A stretch of DNA of 10,103 nt from positions 1 through 10,103 of the forward strand of contig JAVBJN010000076.1 in NCBI GenBank assembly GCA_031546985.1, written 5' to 3'. A program made the position numbers and the translations under genes. The notes under the pieces were generated by a model. The model saw only the letters and a list, made by a program, of their open reading frames with translations, made no database searches and was not told where the DNA came from. Shown piece by piece: positions 1 through 6,189 of the stretch; position 1 is the first letter of the stretch; every line of letters starts with the position of its first letter. The DNA is from JAVBJN01 sp031546985 (GTDB taxonomy: Bacteria; Bacteroidota; Bacteroidia; Chitinophagales; Chitinophagaceae).

Positions 1-30
1 CCACCTTTGGTATTGATAAGTTATATTAGC

Positions 31-212
31 GGATTACGGATTAGTGGATTACGGATTGGTGGATTACGGATTAGTGGATTGCGGATTAGTGGATTACGGA
101 TTAGCGGATTACGGATTAGTGGATTAGTGGGTTACGGATTAGTGGATTGCGGATTAGCGGATTGCGGATTTGTGGATTACGGATTTGTGGATTACGGATT
201 AGCGGATTGCGG
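31..212. repeat. Degenerate 15-bp tandem repeat array, unit GGATTACGGATTAGT
   Basis: About twelve head-to-tail units begin at 31 and run in near-perfect 15-bp register: 31, 46, 61, 76, 91, 106, an 8-bp half unit at 121, then 129, 144, 159, 174, 189 and a partial unit at 204. Each unit is itself two related halves (GGATTAC and GGATTAGT), so the basic motif is about 7-8 bp. Variation is mostly A/G at the sixth base of the first half and AGT/AGC/TGT at the end. The unit is five codons long and stop-free, so an open frame encoding a G-L-R-I-S repeat runs through it; I regard that as a by-product. A shorter array of the same family lies at 833-885. Confidence 0.93.
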
Positions 213-213
213 T

Positions 214-232
214 GGCTGAGCCTGTCGAAGCC
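214..232. repeat. REP-like motif (CTTCGACAGGCTCAG on the minus strand)
   Basis: The core at 216-230 reads CTGAGCCTGTCGAAG, set between GG and CC. It contains the small palindrome GGCTGAGCC (214-222), and the outer GGCT/AGCC ends can also pair. From memory, CTTCGACAGGCTCAG and close variants recur in intergenic DNA of many Bacteroidota and other bacteria, where they behave like repetitive extragenic palindromes. Only one copy is in this window, so its repeat status cannot be shown here. Confidence 0.5.
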
Positions 233-233
233 C

Positions 234-297
234 CCATTAACTAATTCTCCCATTTTTTCATTGCCACATTAGCACATTTTCACATTAGATCATTATC
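234..297. repeat. Degenerate CACATT/TCATT short-repeat array, left copy
   Basis: This A/C/T-rich stretch is built from loosely repeated words (CCCATT, TCATT, CCACATT, AGCACATT, TTCACATT, AGATCATT) spaced about 8-10 bp apart, and is almost free of G on the plus strand. A 15-bp word, CATTAGCACATTTTC (267-281), recurs exactly at 1056-1070 on the other side of the SRPBCC gene. It ends directly at the stop codon of that gene. I see no hairpin terminator in it. Confidence 0.75.
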
Positions 298-300
298 CGT

Positions 301-804
301 TTAAGAATACAAATACGGCTCATTATCATAAGCTATTTTCCTTATATTCTCCAACACCCGTTTCATGTAGGTTTTCCAGAATGTTTTGGCAAACAGCCAA
401 TTGAAAGGGTAAAGCAGCGCGTTATGGGCATGGAGGGCATAAGTGTACTCTACCAATATTTTATTGGGCTCCAGCTCTGTAGTCTTCCATTCGCCTACAA
501 ACTTATAGAAGCCCAGCATCCAGGATTGAAACTGGCTCACTTCAATGATCCAATATTTATTTTCTACACGCTCAATCACTTTATCTACCGAAGCAAAACC
601 GCCTTTCTGCGACAGAGATGGTGCTGCATATACTTTTTTAGTAAACCCTGGCTTACCCCAGTTTTCATCGTCGGTGCTATGGGTTATCGCAGGCATAAGG
701 CCATAGCCTGTATGCACTTTGGCCACATCGCAAAGCATGGGTGTTTTAAAGGCTCTTTCAAGCGAGCAATCGTATATGGTGGAAACTTTTACGGTTAGTA
801 TCAT
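301..804 (-). CDS. SRPBCC-fold (polyketide cyclase/START-like) protein, unknown ligand
   Basis: This 167-aa cytoplasmic protein has no signal peptide or membrane segment. It resembles the small SRPBCC/polyketide-cyclase-like proteins common in Bacteroidota. Visible signs are the opening beta strand with the family-like 'S...ERAF' turn (MILTVKVSTIYDCSLERAF), alternating beta strands in the middle (KVIERVEN, YWIIEVSQF, KFVGEWKTTEL, KILVEYTYAL) and a long amphipathic C-terminal helix (FAKTFWKTYMKRVLENIRKIA), the usual order for this fold. The ATG at 804 is chosen because a longer frame back to 984 only translates the upstream repeats into a low-complexity leader (NPQ/NPL runs), and a TATCTTTG box sits 18 bp upstream of the ATG. 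It is monocistronic and divergent from the exporter gene. Such proteins bind hydrophobic ligands, but nothing here identifies one. The fold is a likely call; the function is open. Confidence 0.85.
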   Translation of the reverse strand: MILTVKVSTIYDCSLERAFKTPMLCDVAKVHTGYGLMPAITHSTDDENWGKPGFTKKVYAAPSLSQKGGFASVDKVIERVENKYWIIEVSQFQSWMLGFYKFVGEWKTTELEPNKILVEYTYALHAHNALLYPFNWLFAKTFWKTYMKRVLENIRKIAYDNEPYLYS

Positions 805-821
805 TTTAATTGCGGTTCGGG

Positions 822-829
822 CAAAGATA
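822..829 (-). promoter_or_regulatory. Candidate -7 box TATCTTTG for the SRPBCC gene
   Basis: On the minus strand the sequence reads TATCTTTG, an exact match to the Bacteroidota -7 consensus TAnnTTTG, 17 bp before the ATG at 804. Transcription would start near 813-816, leaving a leader of about 10 nt. No clear TTG/TTTG -33 element is seen at the usual distance, because the GGATT repeat array occupies that place (833-885). Confidence 0.5.
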
Positions 830-832
830 AGC

Positions 833-885
833 GGATTGCGGATTTGTGGATTAGCGAATACCGGATTAGTGAATTGCGGATTATC
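833..885. repeat. Second GGATT-family array (about 3.5 degenerate units)
   Basis: The units are 833-847, a half unit at 848-855, a diverged unit at 856-870 and one at 871-885, all of the 15-bp family seen at 31-212. The segment 830-853 is identical over 24 bp to 156-179, so the two arrays are direct repeats about 674 bp apart. It lies immediately upstream of the -7 box of the SRPBCC gene. Confidence 0.85.
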
Positions 886-900
886 GCGAAACCTCTTTCC

Positions 901-941
901 CGCAGATTTACGCAGAATAAAACCACGCAGATTTCGCAGAT
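901..941. repeat. CGCAGATTT short-repeat cluster
   Basis: Four copies of CGCAGA(T/A)T are visible, starting at 901, 911, 926 and 935, with units CGCAGATTTA, CGCAGAATAAAACCA, CGCAGATTT and CGCAGAT. This is a third short-repeat family, different from the GGATT and CACATT types. From memory, 'ACGCAGATTT' clusters are frequent intergenic repeats in Bacteroidota, though I cannot check copy number here. The rest of 942-1015 shows nothing I can name. Confidence 0.65.
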
Positions 942-1015
942 CTTCCTTTCGCGAGAAACAAAAGGCCAAACAAATCCAGTCCATTTCACCTCTCGCTTCT
1001 CACTTTCAATGGGCT

Positions 1016-1080
1016 CATTCTCACATTCACTCATTCTCTCATTTCCACATTGGTTCATTAGCACATTTTCCCATTGGTCA
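1016..1080. repeat. Degenerate CACATT/TCATT short-repeat array, right copy
   Basis: The words CTCATTCTCACATT, CACTCATT, CTCTCATT, TCCACATT, GGTTCATT, AGCACATT and TCCCATT follow one another, matching the family at 234-297. The exact shared word is CATTAGCACATTTTC (1056-1070 and 267-281). The last unit, CCCATTGG, overlaps the presumed -33 element of the exporter promoter, so this array forms part of the promoter region. Confidence 0.75.
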
Positions 1081-1104
1081 ACTAACCTTACTACCCTATC
1101 TTTG
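1074..1104 (+). promoter_or_regulatory. Promoter of the exporter-acyltransferase operon (TTGG / TATCTTTG)
   Basis: TATCTTTG at 1097-1104 matches the Bacteroidota -7 consensus TAnnTTTG exactly, and TTGG at 1074-1077 stands 19 bp upstream, where the -33 element (TTG/TTTG) belongs. The ATG at 1112 lies only 7 bp past the -7 box, so the transcript should have almost no leader or none. Confidence 0.6.
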
Positions 1105-1111
1105 CAGCATT

Positions 1112-2368
1112 ATGGCATTCAGCAAATCGGATATCTCCGCCCCTTTCCGGCTCCTACGCTCTAACACCCAATTCGCCAACTATATCATTACCCGTTTTAC
1201 GCTCATTTTCGGGCTGTTTATGCAGGCTACCGTAATCAGTTACGAGCTGTATAAGCTAACCGACAGTAAAATGGCGCTGGGACTTATTGGCCTCTCCGAA
1301 GCTATTCCAGCTATTGGGATGTCGCTGTTTGCAGGGCATATTGTAGAGTTTCGCGAAAAACGGGGCATGCTGCTCAAATGCATCGGGGCTTACATTCTCA
1401 TATCGGTAGGCAACCTGCTTATGACCAGCCATAGTGCGGTAAGCACACTCAGCATTACCACCATTTCGTTATCGCTGTACGCACTCAATTTTTGCAATGG
1501 GCTTATCCGTTCGTTTATTGGCCCTACCAACTTTGCATTGCTACCGCTGGTGGTTAAAAAAGAAGACTATCCGCAAGCCATTACGCTCAGCAGTTTTGCC
1601 TGGCAGGCCGCTACGGTACTGGGGCCGCTTACGGGAGGTTTTCTATTGGCCTGGAAAGGCATTTCATTCACCATGATTATTGTAACCGTATGTATGATAC
1701 TGGCCTTTGTATCGCTGCTGCGTGTGGCCCCGCAGGCTATTATAAACACCAAGAAGGGCAACGATGTATTTGATAGCCTCAAACAGGGACTCAAATTTGT
1801 TTTCCGCACCGAGGTTATCCTGGCGGCTATATCGCTTGATCTGTTTGCGGTATTGTTTGGCGGCGCCGAAGCCTTGTTGCCAGTGTATGCCCGCGACATT
1901 CTGCATGTGGGCGAATCGGGTTTTGGCTGGCTGCGCTCTGCACACGGCATAGGTTCTATCATTACCCTTATTATTTTAACGGTGCTGCCGCTTAAAACCA
2001 AACCGGGCGTAAAACTCCTTTGGGCGGTTGCGGGCTATGGTGCGGCGTTGCTTTGTTTTGGTATTTCTAAAGATTTTTACCTGTCGTTTTTCCTGCTTAT
2101 GCTGGCCGGTATGTTTGATGGGGTAAGCGTGGTTTTGCGGCAAAGCATTCTGCAATATCAAACGCCCGACGACCTTAAAAGCCGCGTGGCATCTGTAAAT
2201 ACCATGTTCATCAGTTCATCCAACGAGATTGGCGCATTTGAGAGCGGCCTTACCGCTTCTATGATGGGTACTGTGCCTGCAGTAGTGTTTGGCGGTTGCA
2301 TGACCATACTGGTGGTATTGGTTACATGGGCCAAAGCGCCTAAATTGCGACGGTTAAAACTGCAATAA
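1112..2368 (+). CDS. MFS transporter, MFS_3 / EntS-like exporter family
   Basis: A 418-aa inner-membrane protein, the normal size for a 12-helix major facilitator. The decisive sign is the C-terminal signature of the MFS_3 (PF05977) branch: residues about 351-379 carry TPDDLKSRVASVN followed by MFISSSNEIGAFESG, close to the usual TPD.LRGRV..VN...I..SNELGEFESG. A degenerate MFS motif A after helix 2 (GHIVEFREKRG, about 75-85) fits as well. Alternating hydrophobic blocks fill the rest. Known members are drug/proton antiporters and siderophore exporters such as EntS; the substrate here cannot be read. The ATG at 1112 is preferred because upstream in-frame sequence is repeat-derived low complexity and because of the promoter at 1097-1104. 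The acyltransferase gene follows after two bases, so the two are almost certainly co-translated and may act on one product. Confidence 0.92.
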   Translation: MAFSKSDISAPFRLLRSNTQFANYIITRFTLIFGLFMQATVISYELYKLTDSKMALGLIGLSEAIPAIGMSLFAGHIVEFREKRGMLLKCIGAYILISVGNLLMTSHSAVSTLSITTISLSLYALNFCNGLIRSFIGPTNFALLPLVVKKEDYPQAITLSSFAWQAATVLGPLTGGFLLAWKGISFTMIIVTVCMILAFVSLLRVAPQAIINTKKGNDVFDSLKQGLKFVFRTEVILAAISLDLFAVLFGGAEALLPVYARDILHVGESGFGWLRSAHGIGSIITLIILTVLPLKTKPGVKLLWAVAGYGAALLCFGISKDFYLSFFLLMLAGMFDGVSVVLRQSILQYQTPDDLKSRVASVNTMFISSSNEIGAFESGLTASMMGTVPAVVFGGCMTILVVLVTWAKAPKLRRLKLQ

Positions 2369-2370
2369 TT

Positions 2371-3426
2371 TTGAACAACAGAAACGGGTTTGATTTACTC
2401 AGACTGCTGGCTGCGCTGATGGTCACCTTCTCGCACTGCTATCCTTTGCTGCGGGGCGGCGACCAAACAGAACCATTGTTTGCGGCTACAGGATTGCTTA
2501 CCCTGAGCCATAGCGGACTGGTTATCTTTTTCGCAATAAGCGGCTACCTCATTACCCAAAGCTGGGAATCGAAAAAGAACCTGCTGCACTACTGGACCAA
2601 CCGCGTGCTGCGCATTTATCCGGGTATACTTATTAATGGGGTAATCGTTTTGCTGGTGCTCTACCCGGTGTTTGCCTACCCACCTGTGGGCCTGCACGAC
2701 CTTGCCGGCATTGGCAAAGACTTTTTGAAATACACCCTCACCTTCAGCACCCTGCACGACAACCACTACAACGTTTTTGCGGCTATGCCTTTTAAGGAAA
2801 TTAACGGTTCGTTGTGGACGCTGCGGTATGAACTGGGCTGCTACCTGCTGTTGCCGGCCATAGCGCTGCTGCATGGTTTGTTTAAAAGCAGGTATACCAT
2901 CTTTATTATTTATGCGCTGGTGGTAGTGCTGTACCTCATGGCCCTGCTCGATTTTATAGGATTGCCGCAAAGTACGTTCGTACAGGGCTTTACGATAGGC
3001 AAACTGTTATTGTTCCTGGCTTATTTCTTAAGTGGCGCCTGCATCCGGCTTATGCAACTGAAGCTGAACCATATTTTGCTCATTGCAGCGGCACTGCCCT
3101 TATTATCGTTACTACCCGGATTTAATGCCATAACCGGCACACTGCTGTACCTGTCGCTGGCCTGGGTAGCCGTAGCTGCAGGTTTATTTGCCAAACCTAT
3201 TGCGGGCAGGTTTAAGTACGATCTGAGTTACGGTATTTACATTTACAGTTTTCCGGTGCAGCAGCTTATCATCTTTAACTTTCCGGGGTTAACACCCTTG
3301 CTGCTGTTTGCATATACGCTGCCTGCCGTATTGCTGCTGGCTTTTTTCTCTTATGCACGTATAGAGCGCAGGGCACTCCAGTTTAAGAAAAGATTGTTCC
3401 CTGCACCATTAGCCGATAAGGCCTAA
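2371..3426 (+). CDS. Integral-membrane acyltransferase (acyltransferase family 3)
   Basis: A 351-aa polytopic membrane protein of the acyltransferase_3 family (PF01757), which O-acylates sugars of cell-surface polysaccharides, antibiotics or lipids. Family marks seen in order: N-terminal NGFDLLRLLAAL then TFSHCYP with the expected catalytic histidine (H22), FFAISGYLITQSW (about 53-65), NRVLRIYPG (77-85), NGSLWTLRYEL (145-155) and DLSYGIYIYSFPV (284-296). About ten hydrophobic segments fit the family. The start is TTG at 2371: the first ATG (2419) would remove the conserved R11 region, and no other start fits between it and the exporter stop at 2366-2368. The two-base gap points to translational coupling with the exporter. 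Its last 18 bp overlap the convergent response regulator gene. The acceptor is unknown. Confidence 0.92.
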   Translation: MNNRNGFDLLRLLAALMVTFSHCYPLLRGGDQTEPLFAATGLLTLSHSGLVIFFAISGYLITQSWESKKNLLHYWTNRVLRIYPGILINGVIVLLVLYPVFAYPPVGLHDLAGIGKDFLKYTLTFSTLHDNHYNVFAAMPFKEINGSLWTLRYELGCYLLLPAIALLHGLFKSRYTIFIIYALVVVLYLMALLDFIGLPQSTFVQGFTIGKLLLFLAYFLSGACIRLMQLKLNHILLIAAALPLLSLLPGFNAITGTLLYLSLAWVAVAAGLFAKPIAGRFKYDLSYGIYIYSFPVQQLIIFNFPGLTPLLLFAYTLPAVLLLAFFSYARIERRALQFKKRLFPAPLADKA

Positions 3427-4053
3427 CTGGATCGCTTTTTTCATCAATCCGGCCGTGTTTTTCACGCCCAGTTTCTGCGCTATGTTAAACCGGTGGTTTT
3501 CCACAGTGCGGATGCTCAGGAAAAGCCTTTGGGCTATTTCGGCAGTGGTGAGTTCGGCTACGATCAGTTCCAGTATCTGCTTTTCACGCTTGGTAAGCAT
3601 TTGTTTGTCGTGCGGTTCGTTGCCGGGGCCGCTGAACACATCGGTGAGCAACTGGTCTTTTAAAGCCGGATCTATGAAGATTTTTTTGTGGTATACATCG
3701 TTTACCGCTTCTATAAGCATATCGCGGTTGGCGCTGCTTTTGAGCAGGTAGCCCATGCAGCCGATCTGGATAAGCTCGCGCACCAGCGGAATAGATTCGA
3801 TGCCCGACAGCATAAGCACCCGGATATTGGGATAATGCAATAACACTTTTCTGGCCAGCTGGCTATCGCGATTGTCTTTTAACTGCACATCGAGGATAAG
3901 CACATCCGGCTGGTGCTTGCGCAATCCTTCCATAAGCGCCGCACCTGATGAAAAAGTGTTCATCACTACCAAATCTTTGGTAGCCGCCAGCATATCGCTG
4001 AGGCCATTCACCAACAAGTGATGATCGTCTGTAATCATGATTTTAACCGGCAT
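3409..4053 (-). CDS. LuxR/NarL-type response regulator
   Basis: A 214-aa cytoplasmic transcription factor. The receiver domain (about 1-120) has the acidic pair D9-D10, phosphoacceptor D55 in DVLILDVQL, the conserved S83 and K105 (GYLLKSS). The C-terminal LuxR-type helix-turn-helix (about 150-212) begins LTKREKQILELI and contains AEIAQRLFLSIRTVENHRFNI, a textbook GerE match. The start at 4053 gives the standard MPVKIMITDD opening; the frame runs on to 4113, but those extra 20 residues lie inside the kinase gene and have no counterpart in the family. Its ATG overlaps the kinase 3' end by 11 bp, without a Shine-Dalgarno site, so translation is probably coupled. It is the expected partner of that kinase. 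The only nearby operator-like DNA is the inverted repeat at 6114-6131 (inference). Its 3' end overlaps the convergent acyltransferase gene. Confidence 0.95.
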   Translation of the reverse strand: MPVKIMITDDHHLLVNGLSDMLAATKDLVVMNTFSSGAALMEGLRKHQPDVLILDVQLKDNRDSQLARKVLLHYPNIRVLMLSGIESIPLVRELIQIGCMGYLLKSSANRDMLIEAVNDVYHKKIFIDPALKDQLLTDVFSGPGNEPHDKQMLTKREKQILELIVAELTTAEIAQRLFLSIRTVENHRFNIAQKLGVKNTAGLMKKAIQLGLIG

Positions 4054-6040
4054 GGCTTCGTTTATTTTCAAGGGTTTCGGTATCAAATTCGAGGTAAATG
4101 GCGGTACCATCATTGTTCATAATATCCATATGGCCATTGTAAATTTTCATTCGCATGCGAATGCTGCTAAGGCCTGCTCCCTCGCGCCATTTGCCTTCCT
4201 GTAAACCAATGCCATTGTCTTCTACCGTAAGCGCGAGTATTTTTTCATTGCAACTGAGCTGCACGAGTATTTCGGAAGCATGGGCATGTTTTACCACATT
4301 CTGAATCAGTTCCTGCGCCATGCGGTACAACAGCAGCTCAAAATCGGCAGGGAAACGCGGTATCTGCCCGGGGGCCTGAAAATCGACACGGATAAGCGTA
4401 CTCGTCTGCACCTTGCGGCAGTAGAAATCGAGCGCCGTTACCAGTCCTTCGTTCAGCAAAATATCGGGGGTGAGCTGGTGCGCCATTGAGCGCACTTCCT
4501 GCGCCGTTTCATTGATTTGCTCCAGTATTTCGGCATATTCATCCCCATCGCCATTCACCAGGTGGCCAGCCTGCATGGTTTGCAGGCGCAGTTTAAGGTT
4601 CAGCAACTGGCTGGCCACACCATCATGCAGGGCATTGCCTATCTGCTGGCGCACATGCTCCTCGCCATTAATACGCGATTGCATTTGCGTAATCTGCTGC
4701 TCTTTTTGCATAGCAGTAAACAGATTTTCCTGAATGTGCCTGCGGTGCCGGAAGTTGCGGTAACTCACCATCCACAATGCAGAAAACAACAGCATACCGC
4801 CCACACCTGCCCCTATCCAGAAACGGCTGGTTTGTATATTCAATTGCTGGCGCGAGATCTCCAGCTGCTGCGTAGCGATCTGCTTATCTTTTACAACCGT
4901 CTGGTACTTACTATCCAGCTCCAGGGCTTTATCGCGGTTTTCTTTGCTAAAAGACTGGCGGTAGGCCTCTATCACCTGCAGCATATAAGCATGGGTCTTG
5001 GGGGCATCGTTTCGGGCCATATATATTCTGGCCAAAGCCTGGTATATCGTGCCCACAAACTCATTTCCTTTCAGTTTTCCGGCCTTTTGTAACGCATCCA
5101 GCATGTAAGGCAGCGCCTCATCTTCGCGGTGCTGCAATATTAAGGCCGACCCATAGGCACAGTGCACAATAACATTCATCCTCAAGGGCAGGGAATCGGC
5201 CACTGCCAGCAATTCATCCAGGTAGCGCTTGGCTTCTTCCGGTTTCTTTTGCTCCAGCGCAATATTGGCCAGATTTGCCCTGGCCAGTCTCGATGTATAC
5301 ACTTCATTAATATCACGGGCAATTTTAAGCGCACTCAAAAAACTTAACTGGGCATTGGTGGTATCGTTTTTAATATTGAGGTAATAATTGCCATAGTTGC
5401 AATAGTTGCGGGCCAGCAGCTTAAATTCATTGTGCACCAGGCATATTTCCTTCGCTTTGCGCAGGTAAAACTCCGCTTTGGGTCCATTGCTGAACTGGTT
5501 CCAGATCATGCCCAGGTTGTTGTAGACCGCTGCCTGGTACTCGGGTGTTCGGAGTCTTCCAGCCTCAATTTCGCTGGCTGCGCTGTAAAAATAATACAGG
5601 GCTGTGGCATAATTATTCTGGTAAAAATAGGAGCCGCCCATACCATTCAGCAAGCGGCCAACAAGCTCTCTGTTGGTTAATGAACCGGCATACTTTAGCC
5701 CTGTTTCAAAGCAATTGATGGCTTCGTTGCTCTTGTTTAATTTGTTGTAGTTGGTACCCAGCATAAGACTTGCACAGGCAATGCCCTGCCGGTAAGAGAG
5801 CGCCTTACTTTGCTCCAGCGCTTCCAATCCCCGTTGCACAGCCGCGTATGGCCGCATCCCCTCCATTTCCGCTATATTCCTGTCGATAGCCGGGTGACTG
5901 GCATCGGCTACTATATTGAAATAATTGACAGGCATAGGGGTGTAGGCAAACGGCACTACAGATTGCGCGTAAACCATTGCCGGATACAACACCAGTACCA
6001 ACAGGACGGTAAGCGCCCGGATTGTTTTAAAATACCCCAT
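4043..6040 (-). CDS. TPR-sensor histidine kinase (HisKA_3 / HATPase_c), NarL-type partner
   Basis: A 665-aa membrane sensor kinase, numbered here from the chosen start (add 4 for the start at 6052). A signal peptide (MGYFKTIRALTVLLVLVLYP, cleavage near VYAQ) precedes a helical periplasmic part with TPR-like repeats (about 55-365). A short coiled coil (about 375-405) leads into one transmembrane helix (about 407-427). The cytoplasmic HisKA_3 dimerisation box is NALHDGVASQL, with phosphorylated H472. HATPase_c follows: N box QELIQNVVKHAHA (N581), G1 box EDNGIGL and G2 box GAGLSSIRMR. All catalytic motifs are intact. The start at 6040 is preferred over 6052 because AGGAG lies 4 bp before it, but either is possible. 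It overlaps the regulator gene by 11 bp. The signal sensed is unknown; Bacteroidota have many kinases of this plan. Confidence 0.95.
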   Translation of the reverse strand: MGYFKTIRALTVLLVLVLYPAMVYAQSVVPFAYTPMPVNYFNIVADASHPAIDRNIAEMEGMRPYAAVQRGLEALEQSKALSYRQGIACASLMLGTNYNKLNKSNEAINCFETGLKYAGSLTNRELVGRLLNGMGGSYFYQNNYATALYYFYSAASEIEAGRLRTPEYQAAVYNNLGMIWNQFSNGPKAEFYLRKAKEICLVHNEFKLLARNYCNYGNYYLNIKNDTTNAQLSFLSALKIARDINEVYTSRLARANLANIALEQKKPEEAKRYLDELLAVADSLPLRMNVIVHCAYGSALILQHREDEALPYMLDALQKAGKLKGNEFVGTIYQALARIYMARNDAPKTHAYMLQVIEAYRQSFSKENRDKALELDSKYQTVVKDKQIATQQLEISRQQLNIQTSRFWIGAGVGGMLLFSALWMVSYRNFRHRRHIQENLFTAMQKEQQITQMQSRINGEEHVRQQIGNALHDGVASQLLNLKLRLQTMQAGHLVNGDGDEYAEILEQINETAQEVRSMAHQLTPDILLNEGLVTALDFYCRKVQTSTLIRVDFQAPGQIPRFPADFELLLYRMAQELIQNVVKHAHASEILVQLSCNEKILALTVEDNGIGLQEGKWREGAGLSSIRMRMKIYNGHMDIMNNDGTAIYLEFDTETLENKRSHAG

Positions 6041-6044
6041 ATCA

Positions 6045-6049
6045 CTCCT
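6045..6049 (-). promoter_or_regulatory. Shine-Dalgarno AGGAG deciding the kinase start
   Basis: The minus strand reads ATG-AGGAG-TGAT-ATG. The AGGAG lies downstream of the first ATG (6052) and 4 bp before the second (6040), which favours the second. Few other genes here show such a site, so the argument is suggestive rather than firm. Confidence 0.45.
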
Positions 6050-6079
6050 CATTGCCCAACAATTTAAAAAACGATCGGA

Positions 6080-6113
6080 CTAAATTAGATCATAATGTAT
6101 CGAAAATTGCAAA
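6080..6113 (-). promoter_or_regulatory. Candidate promoter of the kinase-regulator operon
   Basis: On the minus strand TTTG (6113-6110) is followed after 22 bp by TAATTTAG (6087-6080), one mismatch from the Bacteroidota -7 consensus TAnnTTTG. Transcription would start near 6073, giving a leader of about 30 nt. The perfect inverted repeat at 6114-6131 lies directly upstream and abuts the -33 element, a typical place for an activator or operator. Confidence 0.35.
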
Positions 6114-6167
6114 TTGAGTAATTCTACTCAACATATTGCGCAAAACACTCATTTTTACAATTGAGTA
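6112..6167. promoter_or_regulatory. Operator-like inverted repeat TTGAGTA-ATTC-TACTCAA plus a third half-site
   Basis: TTGAGTA (6114-6120) and its exact complement TACTCAA (6125-6131) form a perfect 7-bp inverted repeat with a 4-bp spacer. A third copy, again as AATTGAGTA, lies at 6159-6167 in the same orientation as 6112-6120, 47 bp away. Three exact copies of a 7-mer within 54 bp of a divergent intergenic region suggest binding by a dimeric regulator. The neighbouring NarL-type regulator is the obvious candidate, but this is inference. Confidence 0.45.
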
Positions 6168-6189
6168 GCATTACGCTATTTATATGCGT

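Noticed and set aside
31..212. CRISPR array
   Set aside because: The repeats are directly adjacent, 15 bp long and degenerate; there are no unique spacers and no cas genes.
7..219. Open frame of 70 codons translating the 15-bp array as G-L-R-I-S repeats
   Set aside because: It consists almost wholly of the tandem DNA repeat, has no start context or promoter, and is open only because the unit is five stop-free codons.
424..798. Plus-strand open frame of 124 codons opposite the SRPBCC gene
   Set aside because: It lies antisense within a gene with a recognisable fold, has no family features, and mirrors that gene's codon pattern.
4054..4113. Longer start of the response regulator at 4113
   Set aside because: The extra 20 residues precede the normal receiver-domain start and lie inside the kinase coding sequence; ATG 4053 gives the family-typical N-terminus.
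4470..5092. Plus-strand open frames of up to 191 codons across the kinase gene
   Set aside because: They are antisense shadows of a gene with complete HisKA_3 and HATPase motifs and show no family features of their own.
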